Below, piece after piece: positions 1 through 6,210 of a stretch of DNA of 7,430 nucleotides. Source of the DNA: Lachnospiraceae bacterium (GTDB lineage: Bacteria; Bacillota_A; Clostridia; Lachnospirales; Lachnospiraceae); the NCBI GenBank assembly GCA_024684065.1, contig JAIKXO010000204.1, positions 1 through 7,430 on the forward strand, given 5' to 3'. Under the pieces are notes generated by a model that saw nothing but the letters and a program-made list of their open reading frames with translations, was not told the origin of the DNA and searched no databases. Both the position numbers and the translations under genes were made by a program. Each line of letters begins with the position of its first letter. Within the stretch, counting starts at the first letter, position 1.

Positions 1-210
1 AATCCAACCTTTTTCACGTGCTGATCTTTCGCCTTTCTCCAATTCTGAAAAAAGACCTTTCAGAGCCTTGAGTTCATCTAATTCACGGATATCTACAATG
101 GCATAATCACCACGCCCGTTTTTTGTCAGATACACCGGTGAACCATATTTTACCTGACCAAGAACACTTTTATAATTCCTTAAATCTGAAACCGGAACAA
201 TATTGGGCAT
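1..210 (-). CDS. Phd/YefM-family type II antitoxin, 3' end cut by the window
   Basis: The first 70 codons of a small protein are present; the reading frame is still open at base 1. It begins MPNIVPVSDLRNYKSVL and continues with a GSPVYLTKNGRGDYAIVDI segment and an acidic, charged helix. That is the pattern of Phd/YefM antitoxins: an N-terminal DNA-binding fold that represses its own operon, then a helical tail that wraps the toxin. Family members are usually about 75-95 residues, so only the tail is likely missing. The start is well supported by GGAGG at 217-221, six bases before the ATG. A RelE/ParE- or Doc-type toxin gene would be expected just beyond base 1 but cannot be seen. The gene has its own promoter and an inverted repeat upstream, so it is probably transcribed separately from the LuxR-like gene before it. 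Confidence 0.85.
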   Translation of the reverse strand, partial: MPNIVPVSDLRNYKSVLGQVKYGSPVYLTKNGRGDYAIVDIRELDELKALKGLFSELEKGERSAREKGWI

Positions 211-249
211 AATCTGCCTCCTTTAAAAGCAATATATTAGGACATATTT

Positions 250-278
250 ATAATAACATGCTGTGTATAATTTGTCAC
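250..278 (-). promoter_or_regulatory. Candidate promoter of the antitoxin gene
   Basis: On the minus strand GTGACA (273-278) and TATTAT (250-255) are separated by exactly 17 bases, a good match to a sigma-A promoter. Transcription would start near 243, leaving a leader of about 33 bases before the antitoxin ATG at 210. The -35 element lies in the loop of the inverted repeat at 261-292. This fits autorepression by an antitoxin or toxin-antitoxin complex, as is known for the Phd/YefM family. Confidence 0.5.
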
Positions 279-292
279 ATAATTCTACACAG
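261..292. promoter_or_regulatory. Imperfect inverted repeat, probable antitoxin operator
   Basis: CTGTGTATAATT (261-272) is matched by AATTCTACACAG (281-292), 11 of 12 positions complementary, around an 8-base centre. It begins 2 bases after the stop codon of the LuxR-like gene. No T-run follows it on the minus strand, which argues against an intrinsic terminator. It overlaps the -35 element of the antitoxin promoter, where a Phd-type repressor would be expected to bind. Binding by the neighbouring LuxR-like protein is a less likely alternative. Confidence 0.5.
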
Positions 293-294
293 CC

Positions 295-546
295 TCAGGG
301 TAAAAACAATTCTCTGAATTCCTTTATGCCCGGAACCCACGCTTTTTCATATATATGCGTGAAATGATTTTTCACGGTCTGCTCAGATATTCCGAACATA
401 TAAGCTATCCTTCGGTTCGAAAAACCGGATACCTTTAGAAAACCCAGTTCCAGTTCTCTCTTTGTGAGACCGAAACTTCGGGCAACTTTCAAATATTGTT
501 CTTTTGAAATCTCAGGCCAGTTATTCTCCAAGATCCATTTCCTCAT
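295..546 (-). CDS. Small stand-alone LuxR/GerE-type helix-turn-helix regulator
   Basis: An 83-residue protein that is almost entirely a LuxR-type DNA-binding domain (about residues 26-82). The family signature is visible: LTKRELEL, then GFSNRRIAYMFGISEQTVKNH with the SN, ISE and TVKxH positions in place, followed by I65 and K68. There is no receiver, PAS or autoinducer domain, so any sensing must come from a partner. The ATG at 546 is the first possible start because a TGA lies directly before it in frame. It falls inside the upstream membrane-protein gene (26-base overlap), and I see only a weak ribosome binding site, so translation is probably coupled. The end of the domain (EKAWVPGIKEFREL) deviates from the usual KLGVxNRxEL. 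Target genes cannot be read from the sequence. Confidence 0.8.
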   Translation of the reverse strand: MRKWILENNWPEISKEQYLKVARSFGLTKRELELGFLKVSGFSNRRIAYMFGISEQTVKNHFTHIYEKAWVPGIKEFRELFLP

Positions 547-994
547 TCATTTTTTTCTCGGCATTCAGTCTGACCGGTAAAAGAAGAAATTCAATAATTA
601 TGGCGTAAAATCCGGACAGAAAGCACACCGCAAGATTAGGTCCTATAGTTGCCGGGTCATCAAATCTGCCAAGCAGTTGTACTCCTGATATGATTATTGC
701 AAACAACGCTGCAAATATCGTCAGCTTCTGAGCTGCCTCCACCGCATTGATTATATTCTTTAACTCTAACAGGCTGTATTGGCGGATCCCCACCGAAAAA
801 GACTTAACAAAATCCTTCCAGGCTCCCATTATAAACAGTCCCGGAATAAGAACCAATACAATGATCATAAGAGACGGCAGATCAAGAAACCATATTATGG
901 CGGAAAAACCCCAATTTCCCATAATAATGTTAAGTACAAATACTGCTGCAAATAATAACAGTTCACAAAGCAACACAAAGCGGATGTTTTTCAT
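521..994 (-). CDS. Four-helix membrane protein resembling MotA/TolQ/ExbB proton channels
   Basis: 157 residues with four hydrophobic segments at about 5-25, 38-58, 90-108 and 119-140 and a charged C-terminal tail. Two stretches recall MotA: WFLDLPSLMIIVLVLIPGL near the second helix (compare IDxPSLLIVxGG) and FDDPATIGPNLAVCFLSGFY entering the fourth (compare the GPxLAxALxxTxYG motif of the MotA/TolQ/ExbB channel domain). The large cytoplasmic loop of true MotA is reduced to about 30 residues, and no MotB, TolR or ExbD partner with a peptidoglycan-binding domain is nearby. A motor role is therefore doubtful; a sensor or regulator of the overlapping LuxR-like protein is an inference. The start is supported by AAGGAG at 1003-1008. 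A TATTAT at 1025-1030 could be its -10 box, but I see no convincing -35. Confidence 0.65.
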   Translation of the reverse strand: MKNIRFVLLCELLLFAAVFVLNIIMGNWGFSAIIWFLDLPSLMIIVLVLIPGLFIMGAWKDFVKSFSVGIRQYSLLELKNIINAVEAAQKLTIFAALFAIIISGVQLLGRFDDPATIGPNLAVCFLSGFYAIIIEFLLLPVRLNAEKKMNEEMDLGE

Positions 995-1140
995 AATACT
1001 GTCTCCTTTCTTTTATTTTTCTGTATAATAAGGATCCTGTTTTAAACTTAGCATGATTCCTTAATTTTTTATATAGTACCTTTTTATCAGATAAATCATT
1101 TACTGTCGGTAAGCCGGACGGAGTTCGGATCCCTTTATGT

Positions 1141-1171
1141 AAAAAAAGGGATGCTCTTCAGCATCCCTTTT
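1141..1171 (-). terminator. Intrinsic terminator after the MATE gene
   Basis: GGGATGCT (1148-1155) and AGCATCCC (1160-1167) form a perfect 8-bp stem with a 4-base loop. On the minus strand the stem is followed directly by seven T residues (1147-1141) and preceded by four A residues, so the stem can extend to 12 bp. It lies about 35 bases after the MATE stop codon and should end the NRPS-MATE transcript. It could also work weakly in the other direction, since TTTTCTT follows on the plus strand. Confidence 0.9.
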
Positions 1172-1206
1172 CTTGTTAGCGGTAAGTCGTCGCAGCCATC
1201 CTGAAT

Positions 1207-2544
1207 CTAACAGTACCCGTACTTCTTTCTGCCCCATATAAAAGCTATGGCAGCCACAACAAATCCCAGAACGTTTGTCACTGAGATCGATGCCCAAATG
1301 CCGTCAATAGAAAAGAATATCGGCAGGATCATCACAGTCACAAAAGGGAAGACCAGCATGACAAATACGGAAATAAGACCGGACACGAGTCCATCGTTCA
1401 GTGCTGTGAAGAAAGAGGTGGCAAAATAATTCACGCCGATAAAGAGCAGTGAAAAACCGCAGATTCTAAATGCCCTTACGGAAAGGGCTATAAGATCCGT
1501 CCCTCTTTCCAGGAAAATATCCGCCATCAGTGGCGCAAAAAGTTCTGTCAGTACAAACATTACCAGACAGGATATTCCCATAATCCTCAAACATATCCGG
1601 AACAGGTTTTTCAGTTCGTCCTTATCCTGTGCTCCGTAATGATATGCGATCACCGGGATCGCCGCCTCATTGAAACCGACCAGCAGAAGCGTATACACCA
1701 GCCATATGTTCATGACAACTCCGTATGCGGCGACCCCGTCTTCTCCGGCTAACTTCAACAGCTGAATATTATACAGGATACCGATCGCACCCTGGGCAAT
1801 ATTCTCTATCATCTCCGAAAGTCCGTTACCGCATGCCTTAAGGCAGACCGAAGCGCGCGGCATGGCCGGACGGAAGCGGAGCAGTGACTTTTTTGAAAAC
1901 ATAAAATACAAAAGCGGGATCAGGCAGGCAGTCCCCTGACTGATGACGGACGCAAGCGCAGCCCCCTTCAGTCCCCATTTCAGTACGATGATGAAAAAAG
2001 CATCCAGAAAGCAGTTGATGATTCCTGTATAGATGGTCACAAACAGGGCAAACTTCTGTTGTCCTGCCGTGACGAGAAAAAGTTCAAAGCAATAAAGAAG
2101 CGATAAAAAAGTGATGCCAAGGAGCATGACCTGTCCGTACTCCACGGCGTTTTCGAGCAGTTCGCCCCGTGCGCCCTGCCAGATGACAAACGGTCGGAGC
2201 AGAAACTGCGCCGGGATCGAGATCAGGAATCCCGTCACGGTACACAGTACCAGCATCTGGGACATAACAGCGTTTGCACGTTTCGAATCATTCTCACCGA
2301 TCACCTTTGCAAGGAGAGCATTCCCTCCGCCGCCGATCATAAAACCGACGGCGGGAAACGCCATGATAAAGGGCGTACTCAAGGTCACCGCCGCAAATCC
2401 GCCGGATGAGATATAGTTTGAAATAAACCATCCGTCTACAACGGTATACAAAGAGGACAGCAGAAAAGAGATCATCGGCAGAAAGGTAAACCGTATCAGT
2501 TTTCCCGCCGTAAAGCTTTCAGAAATCTGTATGTTCTTACCCAT
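1207..2544 (-). CDS. MATE-family multidrug/metabolite efflux transporter
   Basis: A 445-residue integral membrane protein of typical MATE length, with about twelve hydrophobic segments in two similar halves. Recognisable family signatures: VVDGWFISNYISSGGFAAV at about 35-53, GGGGNALLAKVIGENDSKRA at 71-90, GLKGAALASVISQG at 191-204, and in the second half AAIPVIAYHYGAQDKDELKN at 294-313, which mirrors the first-half GxGN...GExD segment. It resembles the MepA-like branch found in Gram-positive bacteria. MATE proteins use proton or sodium gradients to expel small molecules. The ATG at 2544 lies 8 bases inside the NRPS gene, with GGAGA at 2553-2557, so the two are co-transcribed and probably translationally coupled. 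Export of the NRPS product, or protection from it, is inferred from this coupling. No broken residues or frameshift were seen. A terminator follows at 1141-1171. Confidence 0.9.
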   Translation of the reverse strand: MGKNIQISESFTAGKLIRFTFLPMISFLLSSLYTVVDGWFISNYISSGGFAAVTLSTPFIMAFPAVGFMIGGGGNALLAKVIGENDSKRANAVMSQMLVLCTVTGFLISIPAQFLLRPFVIWQGARGELLENAVEYGQVMLLGITFLSLLYCFELFLVTAGQQKFALFVTIYTGIINCFLDAFFIIVLKWGLKGAALASVISQGTACLIPLLYFMFSKKSLLRFRPAMPRASVCLKACGNGLSEMIENIAQGAIGILYNIQLLKLAGEDGVAAYGVVMNIWLVYTLLLVGFNEAAIPVIAYHYGAQDKDELKNLFRICLRIMGISCLVMFVLTELFAPLMADIFLERGTDLIALSVRAFRICGFSLLFIGVNYFATSFFTALNDGLVSGLISVFVMLVFPFVTVMILPIFFSIDGIWASISVTNVLGFVVAAIAFIWGRKKYGYC

Positions 2545-5500
2545 TCATCAATTCTCCGATCGTGAGTGTCGTAACATCCGATGAAACTAATTTTGAAACC
2601 ATACGATCGACATCGGCAACCATTTTTTCGACCATTGCCCTGTCATAACTATGTGTCTGATAATCCATGGTATACAGGATCGGATCTCCGTCGTAAACCT
2701 GTGTTACCACATGGAACATACCCGCATCTGTATTTTCCGAGTCGCCGTTTTCTCCTCCCGACATTGCCATGCCGTCCGGACAATCCTCTGCCAGTGTCAG
2801 CCAGTGTTCATTCACAACTTCACCCTCGAGTTCCGCTGTAAAGCCCTCAGACTGATACAGGAAAGAATAAAAAGTGAATTCCGGATATATCTGAGAGATC
2901 TCCCTCACCGGAAAACACTCAAAGCTCATGCTCTCAAAAGTCTGGTCCTGAACGGTTTTGTAGAACTGAGCCACCGTCTGTTCCGGGTCCATGGAAAGAC
3001 GGAGCATTCCTGATCCGGCCAGAAGGCCGAAGGTGTTGAGCAGCCGGGAATCATTTCGTCCGTTAAAGATAAATTCTGCCGGAATCTCTTTATCGCCTGT
3101 CTGTATCGCCATGGAGAGCGTCATCATTCCCATAAACAGAACACTGTTGCTTATCTTGAGCTGCTTATTCAACTCACTGATTTCCGAAAGCCCGGCCGAG
3201 ATCGGTACAGATACCGTGGCAAGTCCGGCGGGAAGACCGGTCTGTGTTTGAGGAAGGCTGAACCACTTGTCCATTCCCTGGAACAGATTTTTATAGTAAG
3301 CAAGGGTCTGTATATAGAGAGGTGAACCCATAATCTTCATGTATTCATCTGAATAGCCGAACATTGTCAGCGCTTCTGATGCCAGTTCCTTTCCGGCATA
3401 TGCATAGATTATGTCCCGGATCAGGATATCCACGGATTCTCCGTCCATGAGCACGTGAGCGCCCTTGAAATACAGGTACAGGTTTTCATTCGTCTGATAC
3501 ATGCGGAATTCAAACATAGGCCACTTATACGGATCAGCCAGTTCACAGGCAAGACCTGCCCGTATGGTCGCCATCTCCTCGGTACCAACTTCATGCAGCG
3601 GTATATCATAAGCAGAATCATCCGGTTTGCAGGGGATCAACCAGAATCTGTTGTTTTCATCCATTTCAACCCGTGCAAACAGGCCGGGATGATTTGCAAC
3701 TGCCTTTCTGATCGCCTGCCTCAATTTCTCCGGATCTACCTTCCTGCTCATTGTAAGCAGGACAGGCAGTACACTTTCCAACGTGTTCAATCGGAGCATT
3801 CCGGCATACATGAAGATCTGGGTCGGTATCATCGGATAACGGTCTTTGTTCTCATCTGCACCGGACAACTGCGGTTTGGAAAGGATAAGTTCTTCCAGTC
3901 CGGCCACCGTTGCATGATCCCGAAGTTCTGCCATATTGATCGCCACATTAAATTCTTCGCCCAGTTCCGCCAGAAGGATCATGGCATTGAGGGAAGTAAG
4001 TCCGATATCCCTCAGATCCGTATCCGCACCGATCTGAGCATCCGGGAATATACCGGCCACATAGCCGGCGATCTTTTCCTGCATGGGTGTAGACGGCTTT
4101 ACGTATTCACCCTTCGGGAAACTCGGCTTCGGAAGTGCCTTCAGATCAATTTTCTTGTTAGATGTAAGCGGCATCTCCTCCAACGATTCGAACAGATCCG
4201 GCACCATATAATGAGCAAGGTGTGCCTTGGCGTATTCCCTAACTTCCTCAGGTGATGTCCGGCTTTCGGATACGTAGTATAGACAGAGGAATCGTTCGTC
4301 GATCACCTGTGCCGCACAGGAGGTGATGCCGGGAGCTTTTGCCATCGTCTCTTCGATCTCTCCGAGTTCGATGCGCAGTCCGTGGTACTTGACCTGCCTG
4401 TCTTTGCGTCCGTGGAATTCGATCTCACCGGCCTCATTGATGCGGGCCAGATCACCGCTCTTATATCCCCGCATCCCGCGAAAATCAATAAAAGCTTTTT
4501 CATTCTGTTCGGGAAGATTAATGTACCCGTTGCCTACACCTTTTCCGCAGATCAGCAGTTCGCCGATCTCCCCCTGCGGAACGGTATTGTTGTTTTCATC
4601 GATGATGTAACAAAATACATTGGCGTTCGGAACCCCGATGGTGATGCTCTCTTTTCCGTCCATAACCTTCATCGTACAGCTTATGGTGGCCTCTGTCGGA
4701 CCGTAACCGTTCATAATATATGCATCCGGATTTACCGCGTATATCACGTCATACAGTTTCGGCGGAAAAGCTTCCGCACCCAGATCATAGACCTTGATCG
4801 CGGACATGGCGTCCCTAAGTTTTGGAAGCGATAACAGCGTCATGATATAACTGGGCGTTCCGCACATGGCATCCACTTTATTGTTGAGCATAAAATCTCT
4901 CATCAGCATGGGATTTAAGATCTCCGCATTGGAAGCCATGGCTACCGTCAATCCCGATGTCAGCGGGATGAACTCTTCCATGATGGAAACATCAAATGTC
5001 AGGGCAGCATTGGCAAGGCAGACGCTTCCCCTCTCTGCATATCCGACAGTCTCGTTGTTCTTGGGGTTATGATGAAGGAAGTTGAACAGGTTCCCCTGAG
5101 TGATCATCACGCCCTTCGGTTTCCCGGTAGATCCCGAAGTATAGATGCAATAGGCAAGATCGCCTTCGTCGATGCGGGCAGCCGGGTTATCCGGCCAGGG
5201 AGAAGATACCAGATGATCAAGAAACAGCGGACGCTTTCCAAGATCGATGATGAGGTCCAGCCTGTCCATGGTGATCCTGTGTGTAGTGATCAGATACCGG
5301 CAGTCGGCATCCTTGTAGATGTATGATATCCTCTCATCAGGATACTCCGTGCTGACGGGAACAAAAGCGGCCCCCGCCTTCAGGATACCCATGTTAACTG
5401 CATAAACCATGGCATTCCTGGGCAGCAGGATCATAATCTTATCATTGGGGCGCACATTATAATATCGCAATGCATTGGCGATCCGGTTCGCCATCTCGTT

Positions 5501-5956
5501 CAGTTCGCCATAGGTTAAGGAAAAGCCGGTACTGACCACGGCGGGATGATCCGGCTGCTTGGCCGCATAATACTCAAACATGGCCGATACCGGTTGGAAG
5601 GGTGCATCAAAGGCCGTATCATTCCACGGTTCATCCTTATGTGCCGGGCTTGCTTCTTTCGCCTTGCTGATGTTGGCAAGATCCGTAAAGCCCGCGATCT
5701 CAAAGACCCCATATACCGCAGCAGAAGTGTTAACGCAGTTCAGCTGTTTATCCTCCTTATAATACTTCGTCATGACCCGCAGGCCAGCCGAGGATATATA
5801 GCTCACATCCGTAAAATCCAGGATCATTTTTTTAAAGGATTCTTTTTCCCTGATCTCAAGGATTGCCCTGTTAATTTCTTCCGAATTCTCGGTTTCGATC
5901 CTGCCGTTCAGAAAAATCGTCAGCTGTTCGTTTTCGCTTAAATATCTGATGTCCAT
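2537..5956 (-). CDS. STAS-adenylation-carrier-condensation fusion: single-module NRPS with an anti-anti-sigma domain
   Basis: A 1139-residue multidomain enzyme, presumably cytoplasmic. Residues 1-98 are a STAS domain of the SpoIIAA/RsbV type, with VSYISSAGLRV at 51-61; Ser56 aligns with the serine phosphorylated by anti-sigma kinases. Residues about 119-610 are an adenylation domain with all core motifs: LTYGEL 147, LKAGAAFVP 192, YTSGSTGKPKG 272, FDVS 321, NGYGPTE 416, GELLICGKG 465, YKSGDL 498, GRKDRQVK 516, LAHYMVP 580 and catalytic Lys602. Asp322 indicates an alpha-amino acid substrate; the pocket code reads approximately DVMSYLGISK, matching no specificity I know. Residues about 621-691 are a carrier domain, Ser655 (DIGLTSL) being the phosphopantetheine site. 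Residues about 705-1139 are a condensation-type domain whose HHxxxDG motif is AHVLMDG: first His replaced, catalytic His834 and Asp838 kept. There is no thioesterase. An acidic low-complexity stretch lies at about 1067-1078. The start at 5956 is chosen for its ideal ribosome binding site and because the STAS domain begins there. Confidence 0.92.
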   Translation of the reverse strand: MDIRYLSENEQLTIFLNGRIETENSEEINRAILEIREKESFKKMILDFTDVSYISSAGLRVMTKYYKEDKQLNCVNTSAAVYGVFEIAGFTDLANISKAKEASPAHKDEPWNDTAFDAPFQPVSAMFEYYAAKQPDHPAVVSTGFSLTYGELNEMANRIANALRYYNVRPNDKIMILLPRNAMVYAVNMGILKAGAAFVPVSTEYPDERISYIYKDADCRYLITTHRITMDRLDLIIDLGKRPLFLDHLVSSPWPDNPAARIDEGDLAYCIYTSGSTGKPKGVMITQGNLFNFLHHNPKNNETVGYAERGSVCLANAALTFDVSIMEEFIPLTSGLTVAMASNAEILNPMLMRDFMLNNKVDAMCGTPSYIMTLLSLPKLRDAMSAIKVYDLGAEAFPPKLYDVIYAVNPDAYIMNGYGPTEATISCTMKVMDGKESITIGVPNANVFCYIIDENNNTVPQGEIGELLICGKGVGNGYINLPEQNEKAFIDFRGMRGYKSGDLARINEAGEIEFHGRKDRQVKYHGLRIELGEIEETMAKAPGITSCAAQVIDERFLCLYYVSESRTSPEEVREYAKAHLAHYMVPDLFESLEEMPLTSNKKIDLKALPKPSFPKGEYVKPSTPMQEKIAGYVAGIFPDAQIGADTDLRDIGLTSLNAMILLAELGEEFNVAINMAELRDHATVAGLEELILSKPQLSGADENKDRYPMIPTQIFMYAGMLRLNTLESVLPVLLTMSRKVDPEKLRQAIRKAVANHPGLFARVEMDENNRFWLIPCKPDDSAYDIPLHEVGTEEMATIRAGLACELADPYKWPMFEFRMYQTNENLYLYFKGAHVLMDGESVDILIRDIIYAYAGKELASEALTMFGYSDEYMKIMGSPLYIQTLAYYKNLFQGMDKWFSLPQTQTGLPAGLATVSVPISAGLSEISELNKQLKISNSVLFMGMMTLSMAIQTGDKEIPAEFIFNGRNDSRLLNTFGLLAGSGMLRLSMDPEQTVAQFYKTVQDQTFESMSFECFPVREISQIYPEFTFYSFLYQSEGFTAELEGEVVNEHWLTLAEDCPDGMAMSGGENGDSENTDAGMFHVVTQVYDGDPILYTMDYQTHSYDRAMVEKMVADVDRMVSKLVSSDVTTLTIGELMNG

Positions 5957-5962
5957 GTCCTT

Positions 5963-5968
5963 CCTCCT
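5963..5968 (-). promoter_or_regulatory. Ribosome binding site that fixes the NRPS start
   Basis: AGGAGG on the minus strand, six bases before the ATG at 5956. The frame stays open upstream to another ATG at 6082, but that codon is preceded by ACAATCGGTT, with no Shine-Dalgarno match. The 42 residues between the two resemble no domain. The start at 5956 is therefore much better supported. Confidence 0.9.
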
Positions 5969-5988
5969 GATAGATTTTCTTTCCGTGC

Positions 5989-6010
5989 CATATCCCATTT
6001 GGGCCATATG
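5989..6010 (-). promoter_or_regulatory. Possible hairpin in the NRPS leader
   Basis: On the minus strand CATAT, a two-base GG bulge, CCC, the loop AAAT, then GGG and ATATG can fold into an 8-bp bulged stem. It sits about 20 bases upstream of the AGGAGG site in a leader of roughly 130 bases. It may be chance, or it may modulate translation. I recognise no known riboswitch or leader peptide here. Confidence 0.25.
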
Positions 6011-6092
6011 ATCAGCACGACCGCAACAAGCCGTATTCCCGGAATCGGATCCGGTTATGTTCTGTTGTGCGAATATTTTCATAACCGATTGT

Positions 6093-6121
6093 ATTTTACC
6101 ATTATTTTGTGAAAATGTAAT
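6093..6121 (-). promoter_or_regulatory. Candidate promoter of the NRPS-MATE operon
   Basis: On the minus strand ATTACA (6116-6121) and TAAAAT (6093-6098) are spaced by 17 bases, a moderate -35 and a good -10 for sigma-A. Transcription would start near 6086 and give a leader of about 130 bases before the NRPS ATG. An overlapping alternative uses TACAAT just downstream as -10. No sigma-B-like GTTTAA/GGGTAT pair was found, which would have been notable given the STAS domain. Confidence 0.45.
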
Positions 6122-6122
6122 G

Positions 6123-6155
6123 CCCTACTGCAATCATTTGCGGATCGCAGTAGGG
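6123..6155. repeat. Perfect 9-bp inverted repeat beside the NRPS promoter
   Basis: CCCTACTGC (6123-6131) and GCAGTAGGG (6147-6155) are perfectly complementary around a 15-base centre. The repeat ends one base from the -35 candidate at 6116-6121. No T-run follows in either direction, so a simple terminator is unlikely. Its position fits an operator or activator site for the NRPS operon. A weak transcription barrier behind the Rep-like gene is the alternative. Confidence 0.5.
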
Positions 6156-6170
6156 TAATCATACAAGAAG

Positions 6171-6210
6171 AAACAGAAAAGGCCGCCTGTCCCCTTACTT
6201 TCAAGACAGG
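6171..6210 (-). terminator. Possible intrinsic terminator of the Rep-like gene
   Basis: On the minus strand CCTGTC (6210-6205) pairs with GACAGG (6191-6186) around a 13-base loop that includes the stop codon. A T-rich tract, TTTTCTGTTT (6180-6171), follows. A competing longer-range pairing joins GCCGCCT (6240-6234) with AGGCGGC (6188-6182), directly before the same tract. Either could end transcription, but the T-run is interrupted and the loops are large, so confidence is modest. Confidence 0.4.

Noticed and set aside
521..994. A true flagellar MotA or a TolQ/ExbB energiser
   Set aside because: The protein is too short, the cytoplasmic loop is nearly absent, and no MotB, TolR or ExbD gene is adjacent; only family resemblance is claimed.
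747..1028. Plus-strand frame of 93 codons opposite the MotA-like gene
   Set aside because: Antisense shadow of a membrane-protein gene; low-complexity, and no recognisable domain.
1100..1297. A 65-codon minus-strand frame at the end of the MATE gene
   Set aside because: It spans the MATE 3' end in another frame and the intrinsic terminator hairpin, with no family resemblance.
3455..4255. A 266-codon open frame on the plus strand within the NRPS gene
   Set aside because: It lies wholly opposite well-conserved adenylation, carrier and condensation coding sequence and its translation resembles no protein family; it is an antisense shadow.
5957..6082. N-terminal extension of the NRPS from the in-frame ATG at 6082
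   Set aside because: No ribosome binding site precedes it, the 42 residues resemble no domain, and the ATG at 5956 has AGGAGG at ideal spacing directly before the STAS fold.
6086..6170. A sigma-B-type promoter for the NRPS operon, suggested by the STAS domain
   Set aside because: GGGCAT occurs on the minus strand near 6120-6125, but no GTTTAA-like element lies 12-15 bases upstream of it.
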